A stretch of 64,000 bases of DNA from Adiantum capillus-veneris (taxonomy: Eukaryota; Streptophyta; Polypodiopsida; Polypodiales; Pteridaceae), in contig CM043967.1 in assembly GCA_014529385.2 (NCBI GenBank), forward strand, positions 10,047,501 through 10,111,500, in the 5' to 3' direction. Below are positions 22,020 to 33,545 of this stretch, in pieces (position 1 is the first letter of the stretch; every line of letters starts with the position of its first letter). Below the pieces are notes generated by a model. It saw only the letters and a list, made by a program, of their open reading frames with translations, searched no databases and was not told the origin of the DNA. The translations under genes and the position numbers were made by a program.

Positions 22020-24767
22020 GTTTGTGTGAATACAAGTTCCACCACTTGTTCAAGCTAGATCTAAGCAAGTATACATAGTGATCTTTTAAGCTAGTAAACT
22101 AAGGTAACGGAGAAGTAAGGTCCACCACTTGTCCAAACTCAGCTCTAGACAACATGGAGAGATTCGAGGTCTACTAATTGTCTAATATAGGCTAACTCTA
22201 TTGAAACATAGAGAGAAGAAAAGGTCCACCACTTGTCCAATCTAGGGTCCATTGAAACATGGAGAGAAGGATGCTCCACCATTTGTCCAAAATAGGCTCC
22301 ATTGAAACATGAAGAGAAGCAAGCTGCACCATGTCTCCGAGATGCTAGGTTCCATTGAAATACCTTAAACCCATGATATTTTGTATATGTGGGGTTTAAA
22401 TTCAAGGTCCACCACTTGTCCAACCTATTATCCCTAGTAGCATGAGTGGTTTGGTCTCAAGATTCACCACTTTTCCACTCTATGTCATTATATTAAGAAG
22501 ATCTGGGTGTTAAGGTCCACCACTTGTCCAACCTATAGGGCTATATCTTAAATGGTATTATTTACCACCACTTGGAATGCACATGATAGGTTTTACAAAG
22601 GGGTCTGGTTCCAAGATCCACCACTTGTCCAAGCTAACTCTATTGACACATAGCGAGAAGCAAAGGTCCACCACTTGTCCAAAGCTAGGGTCCATTGAAA
22701 CATGAAGAGAAGGATGCTCCACCATTTGTCCAAGATAGGATCCATTGAAACATGAAGAGAAGCAAGTTGCACCATGTATCCAAGATGATAGGCTCCATTG
22801 AAATACCTTAAACCCACGATATTTCGTACATGGGGGGTTTACTTTCAAGGTCCACCACTTGTCCAACCTATTATCCTTGGTAGCATGAGTGGTTTGGTCT
22901 CAAGATTCACCACTTTTCCACTCTATGTCATTATATTAAGGAGATCTGGGTTTTAAGGTCCACCACTTGTCCAAACTATAAGGCTATATCTTAAGGGTTA
23001 TTATTTCTCACTAGTTGGAGTGACCATGATAGGTTTTACATGGGGGTTTGGTTCCAAGGTCCACCACTTGTCCAAGCTAACTCTATTGAAACATAGAGAG
23101 AAGCAAAGGTCCACCACTTGTCCAAGCTAAGGACCATTGAAACATGGAGAGAAGGATGCTCCACCATTTATCCAAGATAGGCTCCATTGAAACATGAAGA
23201 GAAGCAAGCTGCACCATGTCTCCAAGATGCTAGGATTCATCGAAATACCTTAAACCCATGATATTTTGTACATGGGGGGTTTACATTCAAGGGCCACCAC
23301 TTGTCCAACGTATTATCGCTAGTAGCATGAGTGGTTTGGTCTCAAGGTTCACCACTTTTCCACTTTATGTCATTATATTAAGAAGATCTGGGTGTTAAGG
23401 TCCACCACTTGTCCAAACTTATAAGGCTATATCTTAAAGGGTATTCTTTCTCGCCACTTGGAGTGACCATGATAGGTTATACATGGGGGTTTGGTTCCAA
23501 GATCCACCACTTGTCCAAGCTCACTCTATTGACACATAGCGAGAAGCAAAGGTCCACCACTTGTCCAAAGCTAGGGTCCATTGAAACATGGAGAGAAGGA
23601 TGATCCACCATTTGTCCAAGATAGGCTCCATTGAAACATGAAGAGAAGCAAGCTGCACCATGTATCCAAGATGATAGGCTCCATTGAAATACCTTCAACC
23701 CACGATATTTTGTACATGGGGGGTTTACTTTCAAGGTCCACCACTTGTCCAACCTATTATCCTTGGTAGCATGAGTGGTTTGGTCTCAAGATTCACCACT
23801 TTTCCACTCTATGTCATTATATTAAGAAGATCTGGGTTTTAAGGTCGACCACTTGTCCAGCCTATAAGGCTATATCTTAAAGGGTATTCTTTCTCGCCAC
23901 TTGGAGTGACCATGATAGGTTTTACATGGGGGTTTGGTTCCAAGGTCCACCACTTGTCCAAGCTAACTCTATTGAAACATAGAGAGAACCAAAGGTCCAC
24001 CACTTGTCCAAGCTAGGGTCCATTGAAACATGGAGAGAAGGATGCTCCACCATTTGTCCAACATAGGCTCCATTGAGACATGAAGAGAAGCAAGCTGCAC
24101 CATGTCTCCAAGATGCTAGGATCCATTGAAATACCTTAAACCCACGAAATTTCATACATGGGGGGTTTACATTCAAGGTCCACCACTTGTCCAACCTATT
24201 ATCTCTAGTAGCATGAGTGGTTTGGTCTCAATATTTACCACTTTTCCACTCTATGTCATTATGTTAAGAAGATCTGGGTGTTAAGGTCCACCACTTGTCC
24301 AACCTATAAGGCTTATCTTAAACGTTATTCTTTCTCACCACTTGGAATTACCATGATAGGTTTTACATGGGGGTTTGATTCCAAGGTCCACCACTTGTTC
24401 AAGCTAACTCTATTGAAACATAGAGAGAAGCAAAGGTCCACCACTTGTCGAAGATGTGCTCCATTGAAACATGGAGAGAAGAAAGCTCCACCATTTATCC
24501 AAGATAGGCTCCATTGAAACGTGAAGAGAAGCAAGCTGCACCATGTCTCCAAGATGCTACGCTCCATTGAAATACCTTAAACCCATGATATTTCGTACAT
24601 GGCGGGTTTACATTCAAGGTCCACCACTTTTCCAACCTATTATCCTTAGTAGCATGAGTGGTTTGGTCTCAAGATTCACCACTTTTCCACTCTATGTCAT
24701 TATATTAAGAAGATCTGGGTTTTAAGGTCGACCACTTGTCCAACCTATAAGGCTATATCTTAAACGG
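22020..24767 (-). repeat. 442-bp higher-order repeat array, left part
   Basis: The landmark AAGGTC(C/G)ACCACTTGTCC ahead of the word TATAAGGCT lies at 22,512, 22,955, 23,397, 23,841, 24,283 and 24,724: steps of 443, 442, 444, 442 and 441 bp. Each long unit holds eight diverged sub-repeats of about 46-84 bp that begin with AAGGTCCACCACTTGTCC or a variant (ATGCTCCACCATTTGTCC, AAGCTGCACCATGTCTCC, AAGATTCACCACTTTTCCAC). A four-base step in the array is the target of the giant LTR element. Open minus-strand frames of about 90 codons with DKWWT motifs recur once per unit and are repeat by-products. Confidence 0.95.
24763..24767. repeat. Target site duplication AACGG, left copy
   Basis: AACGG directly precedes the 5' LTR and is repeated at 57,202-57,206 directly after the 3' LTR. 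Confidence 0.95.
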
Positions 24768-25836
24768 TGTTGAAACGACACCCTTTCAGCAACGTTTCCA
24801 TAAAGATTCCATTAAAGATTCCTCAAAGATTTTGTAAAGATTCCACATGAAGATAGTGATGAAGTAATGAAGATGAAGATGGATGCTGCAACATGAAGAT
24901 ACGAGTTCAGGGACGTCATCGAATATCCCGTTATTATTATTTTGAGCCATTACGGCCACTTTTGTAATGTTTACGGGAGCCTCATATTTTAAATCGGCAC
25001 TTGTATTTTGGCCGTAGATGCTTGTATAATGAGTAAAGCCAACTCAGTTTCTTGTAATTAAGCTCTGTAGAAGCCTAGGGACAATTCAAGTCAATTGGCC
25101 GGACATTAGGTTTGAAGGCTTTGTATATAAGCTAAACCTAAGGCTTTGTAAAAAACACATTACGTTATCTCAAATAATATACAGTCGTGGGTTCTGCAGC
25201 ACAGAGTAGTGAGCTTCACGCACACACACCGTCGCGCACACTAATCACATTACAGATATGAGAGTAAGAGCGTGTTAGCATCAAGGAGCTCTCCACGTCG
25301 ACGTAAGCAATGCAAGCCGAGGACCACATTGCGAGCCCGCCTTCTATGAGCTATATTTGCTCGTAAGTACCTCAAACGACATCCGTTCTGAATGATCGAG
25401 TAGTCGTTACAATCAGGGCGAGAAGCTCTTCGTGTTTATGTCTTTGTAGATCAGTTCCGGACACTTTGGAAATTGTTGTTTTGAGTCTATCGCGACAGCG
25501 ATTAGAGGTCTTACAGTTATGGTTTTCACGGTTTAGGTATTTGGCCACATAGGATATGTCCTTGTGAGTCTTACCCTCCGATTTCGAGTCATTCTGATAT
25601 GATTTGAGACTGTTTCGAGCTTGTAGTGTTTCGTAGGATGCGTTGTTTGTTTCTTTGCTTTATGGTAGTGTTGTGGTAGGATTAGTGACTGTAGAGTGTT
25701 GTTCGTGTTTAGCTCAGGGTTGACAACCCAGAGATTGCCTCCATGCCCTAGTCGGTTCAGCTAGTCTTCGGATTGACAGTTTGTTGGTCTGTGTTCTCGC
25801 TGTGCTCCATCGTCCGTCGCGGCGTACCCGCTAACA
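24768..25836 (+). repeat. 5' LTR of the giant element (1,069 bp)
   Basis: It begins TGTTGAAACGACACC and ends GTACCCGCTAACA. It contains a TATA box at 25,124, a CA-rich stretch near 25,223 and the half-palindrome AGTCTATCGCGAC (about 25,484-25,496). It matches the 3' LTR along its whole length, with a 14-bp insertion near 24,805. Confidence 0.95.
25124..25130 (+). promoter_or_regulatory. LTR TATA box
   Basis: TATATAA occurs about 356 bp into the LTR and is kept at the same place in the 3' LTR (56,487-56,493). This is where the U3 promoter of an LTR element of this size is expected. Confidence 0.6.
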
Positions 25837-25837
25837 T

Positions 25838-25854
25838 TGGCGCCGCTGCCGGGG
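25838..25854 (+). promoter_or_regulatory. Primer binding site, tRNA-Asp type
   Basis: TGGCGCCGCTGCCGGGG starts two bases after the 5' LTR. It differs at one base from TGGCGCCGTTGCCGGGG, the complement of the plant tRNA-Asp 3' end used by Athila-like Ty3-gypsy elements. Confidence 0.88.
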
Positions 25855-28267
25855 ACGAAGCCCCTAAACTAGCGTAGACCACATCACTCGTGTTTGATAG
25901 TATAGCGTTTCTCTAGAGTTTTCTAGAGTGTTGTCACCATTTGCCTTCTTAGTGGGAAGTCAGAGAGCGGATCTCTTGATTGAGGGATAGCCAGGGAGCC
26001 TGCGTCTCGCTGAGGTGGTCCACCATGAGGTTGAGGTATGGTGATATTATTTTGTTGTGTGTTTAGATTAGATTTTATGGTTACTGTGTTTGGTTGTGAC
26101 CTATGGTTATGAAGAACTTGAAAGAGAAAAAACGCAAAGAAAAACGCAAAAGGTAAGCCGGAGGCTGTTTGCTTGCCAGAAAGCAAAAACAACCATTCAA
26201 CCATCCAAAGTAGGACTTTAGGTAGTGTAGGACATATGATGTTGATCTAGAGAAATTTTGACATGAAAATGTGCTTGAAAACACAAAAGGCGGAATTGTG
26301 TTGATTATGGTAAAAGTGCTTTAAAATGGTCGTTTGAAAGCCGATTTGAGTACTTGTTTTTGCATTGGAGACCTTAAGGTAGGGGGAAAACACAGATTTG
26401 GTCCAATCCACCCAAAAAAAAAAAAAAACTAAAAATTCCAAAAAAAAAATCTGAAACCAAATCTGCAATTTTCAAAAAAAGTTTGACCTCAAGACCTTGT
26501 TTTGCATATGCTCTAGAGCTTCTAGAGCTTGTATGTGAAATTTCAAAGCATTTGCATCAGTGCTTGTGCATCTAAGTGGGAATTTGCTTTTTCTGACTGT
26601 AAGGAAGTGAAGTGTGAAATGCTTGAATCCAAAGGAAAAGAAGTCCAAATTGAATGAAACTTTGGGGATAGGCTTCTAAGGGCATTGGGAACCAAACTGT
26701 CCAAAAATAGAGAAAAAAATACTTTCCAGTGGCTCTCTGCCTAGTCTATCGCGATAGACTGGTGAATTGGAGATAGACTCACAATCAGGCAAAACCCCTC
26801 ATACCACTGGTAAAACACATCAATACAATGCTGCTCCCAAAATTTGAGTGTACTTGGACACCTGCTTGACCACCAAACCTCAAGTCCGGTGTTTAGAGTC
26901 AGACTTCAGAGACAAATTGGGTAAAGGGACTTGACCAAATTTCCAAACCTTATGAAACTTGGTATACATGATCTACAGAGGGTAGGGAACACATCTGTGA
27001 AGAGAAAATTTGAAAAAAGTGTCATTTTAGCATACTTGGTGAGTGTATCGCGATAGACTAAGAACCCAGTGCTAAAAACTGAATTTTTCAAAAACCTCTG
27101 TGGCATAGCTTGGAAAGGTGCTATCAAGGACACATAAAAATTTTGAAGTCATTTGGACATCAGAAAGTGGGTCTAAGACCATTTGAGAGGATTCAGCTTG
27201 TAGAAAACACTAGATCTGGTCTAACTGACAAAGTAAAAGTCCAAACCACTTGAAAATTGGTAGGAGGACTAAGGAAAGGTGTTGGAACACAGTGGTATAG
27301 TCAAAGTTCAAGTTTGACCTATAAAAGGGGTACTTGCTGAGTCTATCGCGATAGACTAGGGTTTTTTCACAAAAAATGAAATTTTTGAAAATTGACCATA
27401 GGGCATTGTTCTACATGTTGTTGTGAGCCTATGGTTAAAATTTGAGTAAATTTGGAGTATTGTAAGTGCATCTAAGAGGATTACTTCATAAGATCAGAAA
27501 AGAAACTGTTGTTTGATGCAAGTTACAAAGGAAAAGTATTCCAAATTGGTTGAAACTTGGTGAGTAGTATCTCAAGAGAAGGGGGAACTCAAATTTGTGA
27601 AAACAGTTGAAAAACTGTATCCTAGTAACACTCTGGTGAGTCTATCGCGATAGACTCAAAAATTCACTGTAGAAAAATCAAAATTCAAATCTGACTTCAT
27701 ATTTGGGTTCAGAAGGCCCATTATACCCTGTACACAAAGTTTGAGTGCATTTGGACATCTACAAGGGGTACTTGGTGAGCCTATCGCGATAGACAAGTGA
27801 GGAAAAAATTTTGAGAAAAGTTTTTGAAACCAAGTAGACCACTGGGTTTATCATTGCCTAAGGAGTGCACACACCAATTTTGGGCTCAAACTGACCACTT
27901 GCAAAAACATCAGATAGAGCAACTTTCCAAATTACATCTCACTGTTTTGGTCATAACTTTCACATACGGACTCCGATTCCAAAACTTTTTTATCAAAACG
28001 TAGCTTGAGAGCAACACTACAGATCTTAGAGTAAATTGACCAAAATGGTTGCCAACGGCATACATTTTGGTCAGTTTTGAAAAAAACGTTGTTTAAGGCC
28101 TCAAAATGCATCCGGAAGTCAGGGGTGTCTAAAACCGACAATTTGAGAGAATTGTGAGAAAGCACTCACGGTTTTGGACATAGTTTTGGATTTTCCCTGA
28201 CCAAAAAACTTGAACACACTGAGAGAGGTATTACTACAACAAGCTAGAGCTATTAAGCCTAGAAGTC
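25855..28267 (+). other. Long leader of the giant element with periodic palindromes
   Basis: The 2.4-kb stretch between primer site and gag has no long open frame. From about 26,600 to 27,800 it is built of diverged units of about 298 bp. Each has a CCAAATTG-TTGAAACTTGG-like block, a TTGGTGAGTCTATCGCGATAGACT-type palindrome block and a TTTGAGTGCATTTGGACATC-like block. The part before 26,600 holds A-rich tracts (26,413-26,450) and no other structure that I recognise. Confidence 0.8.
26743..27795. repeat. Five copies of an 18-bp palindrome, mostly 298-299 bp apart
   Basis: AGTCTATCGCGATAGACT is exact at 26,743-26,760, 27,340-27,357 and 27,639-27,656. It carries one change at 27,042-27,059 (C to G) and is AGCCTATCGCGATAGACA at 27,778-27,795. 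Centre-to-centre steps are 299, 298, 299 and 139 bp. Confidence 0.95.
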
Positions 28268-29684
28268 ATGTCTACATCAGACTCAGACTCAGCTTATACA
28301 AGCACATGGATTACAGGGATAGATGAGCACCCGCCCAGAATAGATCTTCCAAACCTACAGTACACAAAGACCAATTTTGTGGAGAGAGTTTGGACGTATA
28401 ACGATGAAAGTGAAGGACTATATAGGTATATTAATGGAAATCAATTCAACCTTTACAGTTACTTAGAGCCTTACCCAGATGAGCTGACAGAGTACAAGCT
28501 CTTATATGTCTATACATACGAGGTCGACCGACAATGGACATCTTTAATTGTTGACAAGTATGGACGAGAATATAGAGCTGTAGAAAGCACAAATCCACCA
28601 ACCAAATTAGAGATGCGTGGATATTTGGTCAATGAAGGACTTCAGATACATCCACCAAACACAGGAACCTCTAAGAGAATTCCAAAGAGGGGACCACCAC
28701 CTGGATTTCCTCCTAGAGCGATAACGAGAGATGAAACGATACCAGAGAGGAGTATGGTTCCATACTTTGCACCCCAAAGTATAAGACCATCTCAGCTAAG
28801 AAAATGGGTAAATAGAAAGTACAATGGCATAGGAGACCCATACGCCCATGTCTCGGCTTTCAAGCAAGTCCTACAAGCAGAACGAGTAGAGGACTTCCAC
28901 ACGCAGTATGAGGGTTTTCGACTTACATTGGAGGACAATGCACAAGCATGGTTTGAACTATTGAACAGGAGAGAGTTCACAACCATTGAGAAAATGTTGG
29001 ATGAATTTGTTCAAGAATTCACCAAGAGGGGCATAAAACATAACACCCTTCCTAAAGATTCAGGAATTTAAACAAGGAGAAATAGAAACATTGCGACATG
29101 CAATACTGCGTTTCAAGCAATATGTTGCTAGATGTCCTACCCAAGAGTTACCCACGCCAGAACGTCAGATCCTATGCTTCATTAGAGGGCTTAGGAATGA
29201 GAATCTCCAAAAGGACCTATACATGAAAAGATACCAAACCTTGGAAGAGGTGACCAAAGTGGCGGTTGACCTAGTTGACAATTTCAAATTCTATAAAGAT
29301 GGTCAGAAGACTATGAATGATGCGAGTGAGAAAAATAAAACCGCTGATCTTGAGGATCAAAGAGGGAATCTAGGACAAAACCAAGTAAATGTTGAGGAGA
29401 AAATCATAGAGAATGTGATGCAATGCATCAACCACTCTCACAAAGCACCAGCCTATACAGTTCCTAAACGACGCAGGTGCATGACATGTGGAGGGGACCA
29501 TCCGACGCAACATTGTCCTGACTATAGACCTAAGACTCCACCAGGGTTTGAGCATGTTATGTCAACCACCTAGATATCATCCTGTAGCGGAACAAGTGTT
29601 CTTAAGTGAAATACCCATAGCTGCTAGAAATGCATATGTGAATCATGAGCTTCAAATAGAAAGATATGTGGTAGAGAGAGACCA
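28268..29684 (+). pseudogene. Gag of the giant element, N-terminal and capsid part, interrupted
   Basis: Gag forms the virus-like particle in the cytoplasm and packages element RNA. The first frame (267 codons from ATG 28,268) has a Ser/Asp-rich start, GPPPGFPPRAI and the capsid block SQLRKWVNRKYNGIGDPYAH, then AQAWFELLNRREFTTIEKML. A one-base shift near 29,045 leads to IQEFKQGEIETLRHAIL, QYVARCPTQELPTPERQILC and the zinc knuckle CMTCGGDHPTQHC (CX2CX3HX4C, about 29,478-29,516). A further shift near 29,560 gives QPPRYHPVAEQVFLSEIPIA up to YVVERD, where homology stops. The rest of gag resumes at 51,785. The relic at 4.4-5.7 kb shows that the two parts belong together. The frame breaks may be decay or, for the first, a programmed shift; I cannot tell which. 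Confidence 0.8.
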
Positions 29685-30085
29685 AAGCGTAACGTGTTTG
29701 GAAGGTCGAGCAAAGATCTAAGAATCCGAGAAAGCTGAGCTGATATTATAGCCAAGGCCCGATGGAGATGCACAAGAAAGCTCAGATCTATACTATATAT
29801 TAACGAGACTGGTTTTCCAGTGCCACGTGTCAAAGTCTGCTGCATCCAGTGAGTTCCAGTTTATATGAGTGAGGGGGAGAGGGGGAGAGAGAGAGGCCAC
29901 CGAAGGCGGCCGGCTGTACTAGTGATATTAAAGCAGGCTCTAATATATTGAGAGGTGAGAGGAGAAAGAGCCATGGAAGCGATTGAGAGGTGCGGCTCAC
30001 CCACGTCCTTTGTAGAAGGTCATTATCTGCAACCACGTCATCATGCTCCTCAGCCGGTAGTGCAATCATAAGTCGTAGCCACATG
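29685..30085 (+). repeat. Segmental duplication, copy A
   Basis: This segment matches 31,190-31,755 in the same orientation through GCGTAACGTGTTT, AAGATCTAAGAATCCG, AAAGCAGGCT, GAGAAAGAGCCATG, GCTCACCCA and CATCATGCTCCTCAG. Copy A has the uninterrupted GAGCCATGGAAGCG where copy B carries a MITE. Confidence 0.85.
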
Positions 30086-30264
30086 TGGGAATGATAATCC
30101 ACATCAGCATCCTAATAGACACAACGGACCACTCCCATGAAGTTTGAATCCTCACATGGATCTTGTAACCCATGCCCTGTAACTGCCATACATCCTAACT
30201 CTTGTATATAAGTGCGTCGTCCCTAATCATTAATTATCGCATTCGGGCGTCTAGGCCTCTGCGT

Positions 30265-30895
<631 letters not shown>

Positions 30896-31077
30896 GAAAC
30901 TCCTCGAAATCAAGGCGCGGCGCCGCTGACTGATTTGGTGTCCTTTAGAAGTTCAAAACTTGAAACCTCATGCATAAGTCAACACCCATTTGCTCTAATT
31001 TTGAAACCCCTCGAAATCAGGGCACGGCGCCGCGGACTGATTTGGGGTCCTTCAGAAGTTCAGACCTCATGCATGAG
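30896..31077. repeat. Tandem duplication of about 110 bp
   Basis: Two copies of CTCGAAATCA(A/G)GGC(G/A)CGGCGCCG, ACTGATTTGG and GAAGTTCA, ending CCTCATGCAT, lie at 30,896-30,976 and 31,007-31,077. Confidence 0.85.
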
Positions 31078-31125
<48 letters not shown>

Positions 31126-31143
31126 GTCCAAAGCGTCAAGAGC

Positions 31144-31191
<48 letters not shown>
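31078..31191. repeat. Two GA microsatellites
   Basis: GA tracts of about 45 bp each are separated by CGTCCAAAGCGTCAAGAGCTT. The second borders duplication copy B. Confidence 0.97.
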
Positions 31192-31194
<3 letters not shown>

Positions 31195-31755
31195 GGCGTA
31201 ACGTGTTTTCAAGGTCAAGAAAAGATCTAAGAATCCGGAAAAATTGAGATAATATTATAGTCGATGGAGATGCACAAGAACGCTCGATATTAAAGCAGGC
31301 TGTGATATACTGAGAGGAGAAAGAGCCATGCACAAGAAGATTTAGAAATTTTCTCATGTAGGAAAAGGGAGCCTTTTTCAATGTTTTTCATACAATGTAT
31401 AACATCATGAGCTTCTGCTCGGGAGGCACCGCATATCTAGCTAGGTAGGATTAGGAGCAAGGGACCGCTGCCCCCCCCACCAGGCCGATGGTCCCGTGCC
31501 CCCAATCGTACCTAGCTAGGTATGCCGTGCCTCCCTCACAGAAGCTCATGATGTTGAGGTAAGTCATAACATGGGAATTATTGTGAGAATCTGTCCAAAA
31601 CTTCTTGTGATGGAAGCGATCGAAGGTGCAGCTCACCCATGTCCTTGCTTTATTGAGGGCATATTGTAGAAGGTGATCGTGATCTGTAACCATGTCATCA
31701 TGCTCCTCAGTCGTTAGTGCTACCAAAGGATTCCATAAGTCATAGCCACATCTAG
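31190..31755 (+). repeat. Segmental duplication, copy B, interrupted by a MITE
   Basis: Same sequence as 29,685-30,085, with 279 extra bases at 31,331-31,609 plus a second ATG. The distance to copy A is about 1.5 kb. Confidence 0.85.
31331..31609. mobile_element. Foldback MITE with CACAAGAAG ends and 3-bp ATG duplication
   Basis: The ends are CACAAGAAGATTT and AAAACTTCTTGTG, an inverted repeat. ATG flanks both sides (31,328-31,330 and 31,610-31,612), while copy A at 29,9xx has one ATG and no insert. Ends starting CAC and a 3-bp duplication fit a CACTA-type MITE. The inner 31,401-31,466 pairs with 31,490-31,555 over 66 positions with 57 matches and no gap, around a 23-base loop with a run of eight C. 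The arms contain CATCATGAGCTTCTG and CTAGCTAGGTA. Confidence 0.85.
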
Positions 31756-32100
31756 TCCCACTTTACCTCCTCGACCTCCTCACTCAAGCCCACCACCACC
31801 TCCTTGACCTCCTCATCCTCATCGCCCATCAATTAAACTCGATCTCTTTGACTTCTTGTCCTTAGATGCCTTGCCTATCCGTTCACCCTCAACCACCTTC
31901 CCTTTTTACTTCTGCAAGCTCCCCTATCGAGAGCTTGCAACATTACAATCATGGATACTAACAACGAGTTCCTTAGGCTTGCTCCTACTTGATCACGATC
32001 ACTTGGGGCCTGAGCAAATAATAGCTTTACATTTGTGGCTCGTATATGCTTTGCACTTGTTTATAAGAGAGAGTCATTGGCTCTCTTGAACGAGCACTAC

Positions 32101-32192
32101 ATTTTATATCGAGAAGAAGTCAGAAAAGAAAACTAGTTTTTTATGTCGAAGGAACAATCCCAAGAGAGGTCAAAGATTTATTCCACAATATT

Positions 32193-32230
<38 letters not shown>

Positions 32231-32312
32231 TTTTATATCGAGCAGAAGTCAGAAAAGAAAACTAGTTTTTTTCGTGGAAGGAACAATCCCAAGAGAGCTC
32301 AAAGATTTATTC

Positions 32313-32385
<73 letters not shown>
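32101..32385. repeat. 129-bp tandem duplication, each copy ending in a GA tract
   Basis: TTTTATATCGAG, AGTCAGAAAAGAAAACTAG, GGAACAATCCCAAGAGAG and AAAGATTTATTCCAC occur at about 32,103 and 32,232. Each copy ends in GA repeats (32,192-32,230 and 32,315-32,385). Confidence 0.9.
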
Positions 32386-32387
<2 letters not shown>

Positions 32388-32604
32388 CACCACTTTGCAA
32401 TTGAAGCTCTAAGGCTGGATTTATTCAGGGGTGGTAGCAGAGTATGTGAGCGATGCGTGTTCACACCCCCTTAGCCCTTAGTTTAGTTTAGATGGAGGCA
32501 CTTACCCATTGTTCCATGCTAAGTGTGCTCTCATAATTGGTCAAGAGTCACCTTGTGCAAGCTCCCTTTGCAATTCACATTGTATATCACACAGAAGGAA
32601 GGCC

Positions 32605-32637
<33 letters not shown>

Positions 32638-33160
32638 GGGGAGGGGGGGCTCATTTCAAGATGGGTTGGGAAGCAAGTGTTGTGCTATTTGGAAAATTAG
32701 CTTCTTCCAAATTCAAGTCATGTCTTTTCTCTTATCTGTGTCACTACCTCGCCTAAACCCAATCTAAATAAAATTGCCCCATTGACACCTTATGCTGTGA
32801 TGATGGATGTATTTGACAACTTTACTTGCAAGCATAAAAACATGCTTCTCCTTTTACATTATAGACTAGTCTTTTTTGTGCTACATCATCAATTCACTAT
32901 TCAATCGAGATCCATCACCATTTAGCTTAAAGTAGGGTATGTGGTCCTAAAGCAACACTTTAAATAATATAAAAAGCTTTCTATCAAGGTCATGTGCATC
33001 CATTACTCTGACCAACCACCATCATCAACCTTTTTAGAGTTTGGTAATGTCTATGATCATAGCAAATAAGGATACACTTTTATTTGTTGGTTTCCTTAAG
33101 TATTCCAATTCAAACTATCATGTAAGGGCAAATGTTCAAAGTGACATTGTATGTGTTGTG

Positions 33161-33161
<1 letters not shown>

Positions 33162-33257
<96 letters not shown>

Positions 33258-33294
33258 TCTCTCTATGTATACTAGAGAGAGAGAGAGAGAGAGA
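33162..33294. repeat. GT microsatellite, then GA tract
   Basis: About 95 bp of GT (33,162-33,256) is followed by CTCTCTCTATGTATACTAGA and about 22 bp of GA. Confidence 0.97.
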
Positions 33295-33545
33295 ATCATC
33301 CATTGTGCAAAGTATAAGAAAAAACAAATTTTCTCGTATAAATGGAGGTCTCTCTAGAATTATGCAAACATTTAGATGGAAAATTTAAAGATATTTGCTA
33401 CATTTAGAATTGTTGTATGACATTAAGTGTCACCCCAATATGTGTACAAAGCTGCCAATGGTATGTAATTTGTTTTCTTTGAAAGGTTGGTTTTGCTCGC
33501 TTTATGGTTTGCTCGAGAAATCTTGCTCGGTCTTTGGGATTCCTC

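Noticed and set aside
22145-24567. Recurrent minus-strand ORFs of about 90 codons with DKWWTL, CTKYHGF and VSMDPS motifs
   Set aside because: They recur once per 442-bp unit and also appear, broken, across the older array. Their openness follows from the repeat sequence, and no start context or domain supports a protein.
26744-27795. CRISPR-like array
   Set aside because: The repeats are palindromes about 298 bp apart with related, not unique, spacers inside a plant retrotransposon leader.
31401-31555. Known conserved plant microRNA precursor
   Set aside because: The arms do not match the conserved plant microRNA families I could recall, and the hairpin is explained as the core of a foldback MITE. 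A new small-RNA locus remains possible.
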